Positions 24,273-33,322 are shown, counted from the stretch's first letter. The stretch: 45,321 nucleotides of DNA from Alphaproteobacteria bacterium (GCA_024640405.1 JAHEFB010000037.1:1-45321); one strand, 5' to 3'. A program made the numbers and translations. Notes: generated by a model from the sequence alone, not told the origin.

Positions 24273-26384
24273 ATGACCTATCAGGAAAAGAAGCTTTCGC
24301 AGCGTATCGCCGAAATCAAAAAGGCTGAGGTTGTAAAGAGTTTTTGTTATTCTTGCCCCTGGAATTGCCCCACGGAAGTTTATGTCCGCGACGGAAAAGT
24401 TGTCTATGTCAAAGGCAATGAGGACGCGCCGAACAATATCGGCACGCGGTGCTCCAAGGGCATGGCCAGCTGGTGGATAACCCAGGACCCCGATCGGGTG
24501 AAATATCCGATGTTGCGCACCAACCCGAAGGGTGAGCGCGGCGAGTTCAAGCGCATATCATGGGATGAAGCCTTCGATTTCATCGCCGGCAAACTGAAGG
24601 ACATCGCCAAGAAATACGGACCCGAGGCCGTGGCACTGACATGCCACCATGATCCCAATACACAGTTTTATCGTCATCTGCTCAGCGACCTCTACGGTTC
24701 ACCCAACATGTATGCCCACACTTCCGGCTGTGAGCAGGACCGGCGCTCGGCATGTCTGACCATTTTCGGCCATGTGTTTCCCATGCATGATTTCGCCAAC
24801 TCGAAATACATCATGCTGTGGGGTATGAACATGCTCGGGGCGAACCAGGGCCTGTTTGAAAGCCGGGGCATCCTTGAGGCCAAGAAAAACGGCGCCAAGG
24901 TGGTGGTCATCGATCCGTCGTTTACTGAAACCGCGCAGAAGGCGGATGAATGGTTGCCGGTTCAGCCGGGCACCGACGGAGCCCTGGCGCTGGCCATGTG
25001 TAAGGTCATCATTGATGACAACCTGTATGACCGGGAATTCGTGGCGGCCCATTGCGAGGGTTTTGACGGGTTTCGCGATCATCTGAACGACAAGGGATAC
25101 ACACCTGAGTGGGCTGCCGAAATCTGCGGCATCGATGCTGATACCATCCGGCGCATCGCGCGTGAATTTGCGACCACCAAACCCGCCATATCGGCAATCT
25201 TCAAGGGCTCCGGTTATTATACCAACGGCCATGACGCTGGCCGAGCCTGTTATATTCTTGATGCACTGACCGGTCAGGTTGACGGGGTCGGGAACCTTCA
25301 CCTGAAGGACTGGGCGCCAGTAGGCAACCCGGTCGACATTCCCGATGACGCCAAGACAGCGCCGAAGAAGGACCCGCTTCACGTGGCTATGGGATATCCA
25401 CTCGCGCCGGACCTGCCGAATTCGCGGCTCCCTGAAGCCGTCATCGATGGTAAGCCCTATCCGGTCAAGGGCCTGTTCGTACACTCCACCAACCCGGTCA
25501 TGAGCGATCCGGACCGCGATCGCGTCATGGAGATGTTCAAGCATCTGGAACTGGCCGTGGCTTGTGAAGTGCTGATGAGCGAGACGGCCCTTGAGTGTGA
25601 TATTGTATTGCCTGAAACCTCGTTTTACGAGATGGCGGAAGTCCGTCAGGGGCTATGGCTTGGTGCTGAGGCGATCATTTGCCAGCCGGCGATCGATCCT
25701 GTTGGTGAGTCAAAACCGCCCTACGAGATCGTTCAGGGCATCGCCAAGAAAATGGGTTGGGGCAAGCATTTTGCCTACAAGACCTGGGAAGACTGGGCAG
25801 CAACCGCAACTGCCGGTTTGCCTGGCGGCCTCGAGGCTCTGAAGGAAAAGGGTTTCTGGTCAGCACCTCCGGAATACAACAAGGTCGGCAAGGGGCTGGA
25901 AACCAAGACCGGCAAGATAGAGATTTACAGCCACGCCTACGCGGATGCTGGTCATAACCCCTATCCTGAATATGTCGAACGGTCGGTACATCCAGACGAT
26001 GAGTACCCACTGCAGGTAACCCATTCCAAACTTTCCATGCACTGCAATATCGTCACCCAGAACAACCCGATGTTGATGGAAATCTGTCCGGAAAACTGGG
26101 TGGAGATCAATTCTGCCGATGCCCTGAAATACGGTATTCGGGATGACCAGATGGTGGTGATAGAAAGCCCCAAGGACAACATCACCATCCGCGCGAAAGT
26201 GGTCGAGGGACTGGTGCCGGGATGTGTTTCCATCCGCCACGGCCACGGCTTCGGCCATTGGGCCATGGGGTCTGTTGCCAAGGGCAAGGGTGCTCATTCC
26301 AACAACCTGATGGAAATACACACCAACCCGGTCACCGGCGCCAATTGTTACAACGAATGCAAGGTCCGGGTTCGGCCGGCGTAA
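24273..26384 (+). CDS. Cytoplasmic molybdopterin oxidoreductase, DMSO-reductase family
   Basis: A 703-residue catalytic subunit. [4Fe-4S] ligands are C25, C28, C32 (FCYSCPWNCPTE) and C60 (GTRCSKG). The probable molybdenum ligand is C153 (HTSGCEQDRRSA). The C-terminal molydop-binding domain is complete (about residues 570-700). There is no Tat or other signal, so unlike ArrA, PsrA or DmsA it should stay in the cytoplasm. I chose the ATG at 24273 for its GGGAGGACAAA ribosome site. It is followed by a four-cluster ferredoxin gene and then arsenic genes. The substrate is unknown. Reduction of a pentavalent methylarsenical, or supply of low-potential electrons, are the options I favour by context. 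Confidence 0.9.
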   Translation: MTYQEKKLSQRIAEIKKAEVVKSFCYSCPWNCPTEVYVRDGKVVYVKGNEDAPNNIGTRCSKGMASWWITQDPDRVKYPMLRTNPKGERGEFKRISWDEAFDFIAGKLKDIAKKYGPEAVALTCHHDPNTQFYRHLLSDLYGSPNMYAHTSGCEQDRRSACLTIFGHVFPMHDFANSKYIMLWGMNMLGANQGLFESRGILEAKKNGAKVVVIDPSFTETAQKADEWLPVQPGTDGALALAMCKVIIDDNLYDREFVAAHCEGFDGFRDHLNDKGYTPEWAAEICGIDADTIRRIAREFATTKPAISAIFKGSGYYTNGHDAGRACYILDALTGQVDGVGNLHLKDWAPVGNPVDIPDDAKTAPKKDPLHVAMGYPLAPDLPNSRLPEAVIDGKPYPVKGLFVHSTNPVMSDPDRDRVMEMFKHLELAVACEVLMSETALECDIVLPETSFYEMAEVRQGLWLGAEAIICQPAIDPVGESKPPYEIVQGIAKKMGWGKHFAYKTWEDWAATATAGLPGGLEALKEKGFWSAPPEYNKVGKGLETKTGKIEIYSHAYADAGHNPYPEYVERSVHPDDEYPLQVTHSKLSMHCNIVTQNNPMLMEICPENWVEINSADALKYGIRDDQMVVIESPKDNITIRAKVVEGLVPGCVSIRHGHGFGHWAMGSVAKGKGAHSNNLMEIHTNPVTGANCYNECKVRVRPA

Positions 26385-26395
26385 AGGAGGAAAAC

Positions 26396-26971
26396 ATGCA
26401 ACACGGATTTTATTTCGACATGGACCTCTGTGTTAAGTGCCATGCTTGCGAAATTGCCTGCAAGACCTGGAACGAGGTTGAAGCCGGGCCGCGCTGGCGC
26501 GAGGTCGTTAAGGTCGAAAGCGGTACCTATCCAAATGTAAAGGCGATGAACGTTTCCATGGCCTGCATGCATTGCGGGGATGCGCCCTGTCAAAAAGCCT
26601 GCCCGGTTTCAGCAATAACCAAACGGGCCGAGGACGGCATCGTCGTGGTTGATCAGAACACCTGCATTGGCTGCGGTTTCTGCGTTTGGGCCTGCCCTTT
26701 CAACGCACCGCAACTGACCAGCGTGGCCGGAAAGATGCAGAAGTGCAATTTTTGCCAGACCCCAGGCACCGAAAGGCCACTCGACATGCCGCGTGCATGC
26801 GAGGAAGTCTGTCCAACCGGCGCGATCAAGTCAGGGTCGCTGGCCAAACTTGCCCAGCAAAATCGCGAGAAGACCGCCCGCAGGCTCGGAGCGAACAAGG
26901 GCATGAGCGGGTTTCCGTCTGTTGTACTGGACGCGCAAAGCACTTTCGGACCGGACACCTCCGGCAAATAG
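26396..26971 (+). CDS. Four-cluster ferredoxin subunit (DmsB/PsrB-like)
   Basis: A 191-residue electron-transfer subunit with 16 cysteines in four groups: CVKCHACEIAC, CMHCGDAPCQKACP, CIGCGFCVWACP, and CNFC...CEEVCP. This is the DmsB/PsrB/ArrB arrangement of four [4Fe-4S] clusters. The ATG at 26396 is fixed by an AAGGAGG site within the end of the molybdoenzyme gene's spacer. It is the obvious partner of the preceding catalytic subunit. No DmsC/PsrC/NrfD-type anchor gene follows; the NarI-like cytochrome b at 37901-39031 is the only membrane electron carrier nearby. The C-terminal tail is rich in Gly, Ser and charged residues. Confidence 0.94.
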   Translation: MQHGFYFDMDLCVKCHACEIACKTWNEVEAGPRWREVVKVESGTYPNVKAMNVSMACMHCGDAPCQKACPVSAITKRAEDGIVVVDQNTCIGCGFCVWACPFNAPQLTSVAGKMQKCNFCQTPGTERPLDMPRACEEVCPTGAIKSGSLAKLAQQNREKTARRLGANKGMSGFPSVVLDAQSTFGPDTSGK

Positions 26972-26987
26972 GAAACGAGGCCATTAA

Positions 26988-27698
26988 GTGAATACTGCCA
27001 GTGCAGGTTTTGGACCTGGTGCAGCGCTCTATGTCGACTGGACCGGATCATCAAAGGGTGAGCCACCTTACGCGCTCTACTTTTTCCGGAACAACCAGTA
27101 CATACGCTGGGACATCGACCGCGAACAATTGTATCCGGGTTACCCGAGAGAGATTGCGGACGGCTGGCCGGGGTTGAGAGAAGTTGCCCCTGACGCTCCC
27201 TTGTCGGGCGCGATATCGGTACCCGGGTGGAACAACAAGATCTATTTTTTCTTTCGCGGCCAAACCAGAGCCGCGGTTTGGGATATCGACAGCAACAAAC
27301 TTGACCCCGCCACGATTGACATATCGACATTGATGCCAAGCCATCTGACCGAGGACGGTCACTTTGCGCCGGTTTATGTGGATCGTGGTGACCGCAGGAC
27401 CGTCTATGCGTTTAGGGGCGACGCCTACACCAGATTCACCGTTACCGACGGCAAGTTGCCTGAGCGTGAGGACGAAGGTTATCCGCGAAAAATCGGTGAT
27501 GGCTGGACAGGCGGCCTGAGCGTAATGCCGACATGTGCCGTCAGCGTCCGCTGGACCACCAGAAGTACCAGTCTGCCCTCTCACAAGATCTATTTTTTCC
27601 TCGGTGATCTCTATACCCGCTGGGATGTGAAAAGTCACTCCAACAACTACCGTCTCGACATTCCTTCCGGCTGGAAAGGCTGGCCCGAATTCGAATAA
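26988..27698 (+). CDS. Hemopexin-repeat beta-propeller protein
   Basis: A 236-residue protein made of four hemopexin-like blades, each with the (Y/F)FF-x-(N/G)-x-x-Y-x-R-(W/F) core: ALYFFRNNQYIRWDID, KIYFFFRGQTRAAVWDID, TVYAFRGDAYTRF, KIYFFLGDLYTRWDV. No signal peptide is present. The start is GTG at 26988 with GGAAACGAGG upstream. It sits between the molybdoenzyme pair and arsR, 17 bases after the ferredoxin gene and so likely co-transcribed. Bacterial hemopexin-like proteins are poorly understood. Four-bladed propellers can bind ligands in the central channel. No role in arsenic or methyl transfer is established. Confidence 0.88.
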   Translation: MNTASAGFGPGAALYVDWTGSSKGEPPYALYFFRNNQYIRWDIDREQLYPGYPREIADGWPGLREVAPDAPLSGAISVPGWNNKIYFFFRGQTRAAVWDIDSNKLDPATIDISTLMPSHLTEDGHFAPVYVDRGDRRTVYAFRGDAYTRFTVTDGKLPEREDEGYPRKIGDGWTGGLSVMPTCAVSVRWTTRSTSLPSHKIYFFLGDLYTRWDVKSHSNNYRLDIPSGWKGWPEFE

Positions 27699-27703
27699 TC
27701 AAC

Positions 27704-27746
27704 TTGATATGTGGATATTATTGACGTGCCCACGTCATTTTGATAT
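27704..27746. promoter_or_regulatory. Candidate ArsR operator region
   Basis: TGACGTGCCCACGTCA (27722-27737) is a perfect 7-bp inverted repeat with a 2-base spacer. It is flanked by two direct copies of TTGATAT (27704-27710 and 27740-27746). The cluster ends 11 bases before the arsR ATG, as expected for an autoregulated ArsR promoter. Confidence 0.5.
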
Positions 27747-27756
27747 CTCTGGAAAT

Positions 27757-28086
27757 ATGGATACTTCAAGAGTTATCGAGGGCCTGTCCGCCCTTGCCCA
27801 GGAAACACGGCTTGATATTGTCAGGTTCCTCGTACGCAGGGGTACCGAAGGTGCGCCTGCAGGCCGGATTGCCGAACAGTTTGGCCTTCCCTCGGCCACA
27901 CTGACCTTTCATTTGAACACGCTGACCGTCGCAGGATTGCTAAATCGGCAACGAAACGGCCGTCAAATCATTTACCGCGCCGACATTGGCGCTTTGCACG
28001 GGCTTACCGCCTTCCTTCTGAAAGACTGCTGCTCGGAGAGTGAAGCCGTCGACACTGAAACCAGCGGGTGCCATGCGGCAGCCTGA
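27757..28086 (+). CDS. arsR: ArsR-family repressor with C-terminal Cys pair
   Basis: A 109-residue winged-helix repressor. The recognition helix region is EQFGLPSATLTFHLNTLTVAGL and the wing is NRQRNGRQIIYRA. The arsenite-sensing cysteines are not in the helix-3 CVC position of the E. coli protein. Instead C91-C92 and C105 lie at the C-terminus, the arrangement described for Acidithiobacillus ferrooxidans ArsR. The ATG at 27757 is preferred to one at 27709, which would add 16 residues before the conserved start. It heads arsR-arsD-arsA. The operator region just upstream suggests autoregulation and possibly control of the whole downstream unit. Confidence 0.93.
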   Translation: MDTSRVIEGLSALAQETRLDIVRFLVRRGTEGAPAGRIAEQFGLPSATLTFHLNTLTVAGLLNRQRNGRQIIYRADIGALHGLTAFLLKDCCSESEAVDTETSGCHAAA

Positions 28087-28112
28087 GATATTGACGATAT
28101 AGGAGAAAAACC

Positions 28113-28496
28113 ATGTCTAAGATTAGAGTCTACGACCCGCCAATGTGCTGTTCCACCGGCGTCTGCGGACCGGATGAAGATGACCAGCTTGCACAGTTCG
28201 CATCCGCTCTGGAGTGGGCGAAAAAGAACGGCGTCAACGTCGACCGTTATAACCTCGGCCACCAACCTGGTGAATTTGTCGCAAACAGCGTCGTCAGGGA
28301 TCTCATTGCATCTGATGGAGTTGATGTTCTACCGGTGGTGATGGTGGGTGACGACATCATCAGCAAGGGCGATTACCCTACAAGGTCCACAATGGCCGGC
28401 AAACTTGGCCTTGAGGATACCGGCGGAACCCCGGACAAGCCGAGCGCGTGCTGTGAACCCGGCGACAAGGCCGCCCAGACTTCAAGCTGCTGTTAG
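28113..28496 (+). CDS. arsD: Arsenic metallochaperone ArsD
   Basis: A 127-residue thioredoxin-fold chaperone that hands As(III) to ArsA. The essential C12, C13 and C18 (PPMCCSTGVCG) are at exactly the positions of E. coli ArsD. The two C-terminal vicinal pairs C113-C114 and C126-C127 are also kept. AGGAGA precedes the ATG. It lies 26 bases after arsR and 13 before arsA. Confidence 0.97.
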   Translation: MSKIRVYDPPMCCSTGVCGPDEDDQLAQFASALEWAKKNGVNVDRYNLGHQPGEFVANSVVRDLIASDGVDVLPVVMVGDDIISKGDYPTRSTMAGKLGLEDTGGTPDKPSACCEPGDKAAQTSSCC

Positions 28497-28509
28497 TAAG
28501 GACACAAAA

Positions 28510-30279
28510 ATGAGCTTTCTGGACCATCCGACCCCGATCATGTTTTTTACTGGCAAGGGGGGTGTCGGGAAAACCTCGACGTCTTGCGCCGCAGCAGTCA
28601 GGTTTGCCCGAACCGGCAAGCGGGTGCTGCTGGTAAGTACCGACCCGGCATCCAACCTTGAAGAGGTTTTCGATGCCAGGATCGGCACCGAACCAACCCC
28701 GTTGCCGTCGGTTCCGGGACTGTTTGCCCTGAACGTTGATCCGGAAGCAGCCGCGGAAGCCTACCGTGAAAAGCTCATTGGCCCCTATCGTGACCTCCTG
28801 CCTGAGACCGCCATTTCTGCAATGGAAGAACAGATGGCCGGGGCCTGTACCGTTGAGATCGCCGCCTTCAACGAATTTGCGCGCCTGATCGGCGACCCGA
28901 AATCAATCGAGGAATTCGATCATGTATTGTTCGACACCGCGCCGACCGGACATACACTCAGGCTTCTGAGCCTGCCGTCCGCCTGGACAGGTTTCATTGA
29001 AACCTCGAGCGCCGGAACGTCATGTGTTGGTCCGCTGCAGGGGCTGATCGAACAGGCAGAGCTTTATTCAGCAGCCGTGGGCACTCTGTCCAATGGCGAG
29101 CAGACGACACTGGTGCTGGTGAGCAGGCCGGAGAGATCGGCATTTGATGAAGCTGCCCGCACCGCGCAGGAGTTCATCGAGCTGGACATCAAGAACCAGG
29201 AACTTGTCATCAACGGTGTGTTTGAGGCAACAGACAGAACCGATGGAGTGGCGGTGGCACTTGAAGCGCGCGGCACCGATGCTCTGGCAGCAATGCCTGA
29301 AGTGCTTGCCGGCCTCAAGCGCATCGAAATCCCGCTGCGCCCCAAACAGGTTGTTGGCGTTGATTCACTGGGTAACTTTTTCGACAGTTCCACTGGTGAG
29401 GTGCCGCAACTCGACGCCGGTACGGTGAAAGTCCTGAGTTCCGGCGCGCATGTCAGCGGATGGGAGACCTTCGACGGGCTCATCGACCGGCTGGACTGCA
29501 GCGAAGGGGTAATCATGACCATGGGCAAGGGAGGTGTCGGCAAAACCACCGTCGCAGCCTCGATAGCCCGAGAGCTTGCCGCCAGAGGACGAAATGTGGT
29601 GCTGACAACCACGGACCCGGCAGCACACGTCGCAGAGGCAGTAGGCGATGCCCCTGCCAATCTTTCTGTCGAGCGCATCGACCCGGTTGCGGAGGTTGAG
29701 AAATACCGAGCCGAAGTGATTGAAACAACTGGCAAGAATCTCGATGCAGACGGGCTTGCCCTGCTGGAAGAGGACCTCGCTTCGCCCTGCACCGAGGAAA
29801 TTGCAGTGTTCCGGGCTTTTGCCGCCACCGTCGACAAGGCAAAAGATCGCGTCGTTGTAATGGACACAGCTCCGACGGGCCATACGATCTTGTTGCTCGA
29901 CGCAGCGCAGTCCTTCCATAAAGAGGTAAGCAGGCAGGCAAAATCGGTTCCTGAGTCAGTGCTCAATCTTCTGGAGCGCCTGCGCGATCCGGATTTCACC
30001 AAAATCCTGCTGTGTACCCTGCCTGAAGCCACCCCGGTCCATGAGGCAGGTCAACTGCAGACCGACTTGCGGCGCGCACAAATCGAACCGTTTGCATGGG
30101 TCGTCAACCAGTCGCTGGCGACGGTGCCGGTAACCGACCCTGTTCTGGTTTCCAGGAAGGCTCAGGAAGAAAGATACTTGCGCGAAGTCAAGGACGACCT
30201 GGCGCGCGACCTGGCGGTCATCGCCGAGTTGCGCCTGGCGTCAGCGGCTCAACAGGCAGCAGTTCGACTAACAGCTTGA
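28510..30279 (+). CDS. arsA: Arsenite-stimulated ATPase ArsA
   Basis: A 589-residue tandem ATPase, the usual ArsA length. Half A1 has the deviant Walker A GKGGVGKTS (15-23) and DTAPTGHT (near 140). Half A2 has GKGGVGKTT (near 340) and DTAPTGHT (near 455). The metal ligands C113, C172 and C427 correspond to C113, C172 and C422 of E. coli ArsA. ArsA normally energises the ArsB permease, or Acr3 in some bacteria. Neither is in the window, and the next genes encode a Liv-type importer instead. ATG at 28510; an upstream in-frame extension inside arsD is not used. Confidence 0.97.
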   Translation: MSFLDHPTPIMFFTGKGGVGKTSTSCAAAVRFARTGKRVLLVSTDPASNLEEVFDARIGTEPTPLPSVPGLFALNVDPEAAAEAYREKLIGPYRDLLPETAISAMEEQMAGACTVEIAAFNEFARLIGDPKSIEEFDHVLFDTAPTGHTLRLLSLPSAWTGFIETSSAGTSCVGPLQGLIEQAELYSAAVGTLSNGEQTTLVLVSRPERSAFDEAARTAQEFIELDIKNQELVINGVFEATDRTDGVAVALEARGTDALAAMPEVLAGLKRIEIPLRPKQVVGVDSLGNFFDSSTGEVPQLDAGTVKVLSSGAHVSGWETFDGLIDRLDCSEGVIMTMGKGGVGKTTVAASIARELAARGRNVVLTTTDPAAHVAEAVGDAPANLSVERIDPVAEVEKYRAEVIETTGKNLDADGLALLEEDLASPCTEEIAVFRAFAATVDKAKDRVVVMDTAPTGHTILLLDAAQSFHKEVSRQAKSVPESVLNLLERLRDPDFTKILLCTLPEATPVHEAGQLQTDLRRAQIEPFAWVVNQSLATVPVTDPVLVSRKAQEERYLREVKDDLARDLAVIAELRLASAAQQAAVRLTA

Positions 30280-30543
30280 GCTCGCTTACGTTTCTACCCG
30301 CCAGCAGTCAGCCCCACAACCAGGTGTTCCACTGTCAATGACAGCGGCGCTTGGGGGGCATGACGCCTAGGTATGAAGAATCCCATATTAGGGTATGCAA
30401 GCAGCGTCACAAGTGAACATAATGATTCAAGGAACGGGCCGGTAAGGAACCGCCATTTGGAACATCCAACCGTCAGGAGACAGATCACAACAGCACAACA
30501 GATGAAATTGCACTAACTTGGCAGGGAAGGGAGGAACACTCGA

Positions 30544-31413
30544 ATGTTAGGTCAGCAAATTTTGAGCGGACTGGCGACTGGCAGTGTGTATGCGCTGACG
30601 GCAATCGCCGTTGTGGTTGTGTTCCGGAACACCCGCACAATCAATCTTGCCCAGGGCGATTTCGGTATGATCGCGGCATTTTTGGGTATCCTTTTCATCA
30701 AGGAATTCGATCTCAATTACTATGTGATGCTGCCGCTTGTCGTGTTGTGCTCCATGGCGCTTGGTGTTCTGGTCGAACGGATTGTCATGCGCCCGATCGC
30801 CGATTCTGACTGGCTAACCCTGTTCACCGCCACTCTCGGTGTTTATTACATTTTGCATGGTGCCGCCGGATGGATCTGGGGAAGAGATACCAAGGCATTC
30901 CCGGTTACATTTGATGCCGAACCGGTGGATATTTTCGGTGCCCTGATCTCTCAGGGCCACCTGATAAACATGGGTTGGGCAGCTGCTATCGGCATTGTTC
31001 TGTTTTTCTTCTTCAAATACACCAAGCAGGGCATCGCCATGCGGGCAGTAACCGATGATCCGGAAACCGCACTGCTTATGGGCATCCCGGTGCGCTTCAT
31101 TGTCCTTCTGACCTGGGGCATGGCCGGTTTCCTTGCCGCATTTGCCGGCGTTCTGCTGGCCCCGATTGTCTATGTCTCACCGGAAATGATGGATGAAGTG
31201 CTGATTAAGGGGTACGTGGCCGCGGTATTCGGCGGGCTGTATTCCATTCCCGGAGCAATTATCGGCGCCTTGATGATCGGCGTGGCCGAGAACCTGGCCG
31301 GCGGTTATCTGGGCAGTCATTTCAAGACAGCCACAGCCTTTGTAATGATCGTCGTACTGTTGACGTTCCGGCCGCAGGGTCTGTTTGGCATTCAAAAACG
31401 CAGGGAGATTTGA
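30544..31413 (+). CDS. Liv-type ABC importer permease (LivH-like)
   Basis: A 289-residue inner-membrane permease of the branched-chain amino acid transporter family. It has about eight helices and the typical opening LSGLATGSVYALTAIAVVVVF-like region, where LivH reads G-x-x-x-G-x-x-Y-A-L. The cytoplasmic coupling segment GIAMRAVTDDPETALLMGI is present. A strong GGGAAGGGAGGAA ribosome site precedes the ATG. It begins a five-gene importer unit after a 264-base gap from arsA. Liv-family systems also import amides, urea and aromatic or quaternary solutes, so the name does not set the substrate. Proximity to methyl-transfer genes suggests uptake of the methylated compound (inference). Confidence 0.92.
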   Translation: MLGQQILSGLATGSVYALTAIAVVVVFRNTRTINLAQGDFGMIAAFLGILFIKEFDLNYYVMLPLVVLCSMALGVLVERIVMRPIADSDWLTLFTATLGVYYILHGAAGWIWGRDTKAFPVTFDAEPVDIFGALISQGHLINMGWAAAIGIVLFFFFKYTKQGIAMRAVTDDPETALLMGIPVRFIVLLTWGMAGFLAAFAGVLLAPIVYVSPEMMDEVLIKGYVAAVFGGLYSIPGAIIGALMIGVAENLAGGYLGSHFKTATAFVMIVVLLTFRPQGLFGIQKRREI

Positions 31414-31439
31414 TTTCCGCAACCCGGAAAATTTGATCG

Positions 31440-32558
31440 ATGGAACAACGAACCGACGCTGACATACAAGATCAATCGCCTCAACCGACGAAGTGGGATC
31501 GTTCGGCTATAGTGCGCCTGAAAGCCAGGTTTGAAAGACAGAACTGGGCTGGTGTCCTGTTCCTGCTCGCATGCGCTGTCGCCTTCCCCATGCTGCCAGG
31601 TGTAGAGGGATGGCAGGCCTACACCGTCGCGCTGGTGATCATCTACATCATAGCTGCACAGGGCATCAGCGTTCTCGTGGGGTTCACCGGCCTGGTATCG
31701 GTTGGCCACGGTGGCTTCCTGGCTATTGGCGCCTATACGTCCGCGCTGCTGACCAAATACTTTGAGACCGACATCATCATTGGCCTGATATCGGGCGGCC
31801 TGATGGCCGGCTTCATAGGTTTTCTTCTGGGTCTCATCTTCCTGAGACTGTCAGGTGCGTTCATGGCAATTGGCACATTGGGTTTTGCATTCTTTGTCGG
31901 AACAGTGGTCAACAATGTACCATTGTTCGAAGGCCGCGAAGGCATTTCCCTGCCGTCCAACAAGGTCATGTTCTGGGAAATCGGAGACATCGGCTTCTAC
32001 TATGTGTCGCTGACCGTTCTGGCGCTGGTGACCCTGTTCAGTTACTGCATGGTCAGATCCAGCGTCGGCCGGGCATTCATGGCTCTGAGAGATTCCGAAA
32101 AAGCCGCCGAGGCAAGCGGTGTAAATCGAGTGTTGTACCGGACCATTGCATTTTCCATCTCTGCCTTCATCACCGGCATGGCTGGCGTTCTGAACGGCCA
32201 CATCGTCAACTACATATCTTCGGAAGTTTATGGCGACATCTGGTACTCCGTTGACATTCTGGTGGCCGTTGTGGTGGGCGGTTCAGCGGTGCTCATGGGA
32301 CCGATCATCGGTGGCATATTTGTTGTGATGTTGCCCTTCATGCTGGAAGAGCTGGCAGACTTTGCCTTCATTCTGAAGGGTGTGGTGCTCATCCTGGTGC
32401 TCATTTTTGCACCGGCAGGCATTGCCGAGGTTCTGGGCCGCCCGATCAGAAACATGAGGGCCCGCCTGTTGCGCCAGGCCGGCTATGGCGGACGGGAACC
32501 CGCGCCGGCAGAAACAACTTCGGTGGCAGCGGCACCTTCGCAGACGGAGAAACCCTGA
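31440..32558 (+). CDS. Liv-type ABC importer permease (LivM-like)
   Basis: A 372-residue permease paired with the LivH-like protein, with a hydrophilic N-terminal extension of about 35 residues. The LivM signature GLVSVGHGGFLAIGAYTSALL and the coupling loop GRAFMALRDSEKAAEASGV are clear. The C-terminal cytoplasmic tail is rich in Arg then Ala/Pro/Thr. Its stop overlaps the LivG start by one base. Together with LivH it forms the membrane channel of the importer. Confidence 0.92.
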   Translation: MEQRTDADIQDQSPQPTKWDRSAIVRLKARFERQNWAGVLFLLACAVAFPMLPGVEGWQAYTVALVIIYIIAAQGISVLVGFTGLVSVGHGGFLAIGAYTSALLTKYFETDIIIGLISGGLMAGFIGFLLGLIFLRLSGAFMAIGTLGFAFFVGTVVNNVPLFEGREGISLPSNKVMFWEIGDIGFYYVSLTVLALVTLFSYCMVRSSVGRAFMALRDSEKAAEASGVNRVLYRTIAFSISAFITGMAGVLNGHIVNYISSEVYGDIWYSVDILVAVVVGGSAVLMGPIIGGIFVVMLPFMLEELADFAFILKGVVLILVLIFAPAGIAEVLGRPIRNMRARLLRQAGYGGREPAPAETTSVAAAPSQTEKP

Positions 32559-33322
32559 TGGCGAGCCACTTGAAATGCGAGGAAATTACCGTTCGCTTCG
32601 GTGGCGTCGTGGCCTGCGACGGGGTTTCGCTTGATGTCGAGGAAGGCAAGATTGTCGGCCTGATCGGCCCCAACGGAGCCGGCAAGACAACCTTGTTCAA
32701 TGTCTTGAGTCGCTTCCAGGAAGCAGATGCCGGAGAAGTCTACCTGCGGGGCCAGCCGGTTAACAAGAACAGCACCAGCCAGATGGTCAATCTGGGCATG
32801 GCGCGAACTTTCCAGAACATCAATCTGTTCGCCGAACAAACCACGCTGGACAACATCCTGATCGGCGCTCACCATCTGTGCGCGCCGCCTTTGCAGAGCA
32901 TGCTCTGGATGCCACAGGCGCGGGCGGTTGAAAGGGAGCTCACCGACCGGGCAGTCGAAATTGCCGAAATGTTGAACTTGGAAAGCGAACTGGACAATCT
33001 TGCAAAAAACCTGCCCTACGGTTTGCAGAAGCGGGTGGAACTGGCCCGTGCATTGGCTGCCAAGCCGGAAATCATCCTGCTCGACGAACCGGTCGCAGGC
33101 TGCAACGAGGAAGAAACCGAAGAATTGCAGAACATCATCGCCCGGTTGAACAGGGAGCTCGGCATAACGGTACTCCTGGTCGAACACGACATGTCCATGG
33201 TGATGAGTATTTGTGATTACCTCTATGTTATCAATTTTGGTGCGAATCTCGCGCAGGGTGAACCGGCTGACATTCAGACCAACCGCGATGTCATCACAGC
33301 TTACCTGGGTGAGGAGGTCTGA
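32558..33322 (+). CDS. Liv-type ABC ATPase (LivG-like)
   Basis: A 254-residue ATP-binding subunit. Walker A is GPNGAGKTTLFN and Walker B is IILLDEPVAG. The expected signature LSxGQ is altered to LPYGLQKRVELARAL, as is common in LivG (LPYGxQRxLE). The LivG-typical MARTFQNINLF follows the Q-loop region. Its stop overlaps the LivF start by one base, so translation is coupled. Confidence 0.93.
   Translation: MASHLKCEEITVRFGGVVACDGVSLDVEEGKIVGLIGPNGAGKTTLFNVLSRFQEADAGEVYLRGQPVNKNSTSQMVNLGMARTFQNINLFAEQTTLDNILIGAHHLCAPPLQSMLWMPQARAVERELTDRAVEIAEMLNLESELDNLAKNLPYGLQKRVELARALAAKPEIILLDEPVAGCNEEETEELQNIIARLNRELGITVLLVEHDMSMVMSICDYLYVINFGANLAQGEPADIQTNRDVITAYLGEEV

Noticed and set aside
24699..25544. 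281-codon minus-strand frame
   Set aside because: Antisense shadow of the molybdoenzyme gene.
24273..26384. Molybdoenzyme as respiratory arsenate reductase ArrA or ArxA
   Set aside because: No Tat signal and shorter (703 aa) than ArrA/ArxA; without a tree the substrate cannot be assigned.
29064..30032. 322-codon minus-strand frame
   Set aside because: Antisense shadow of arsA; Ser-rich low-quality translation.
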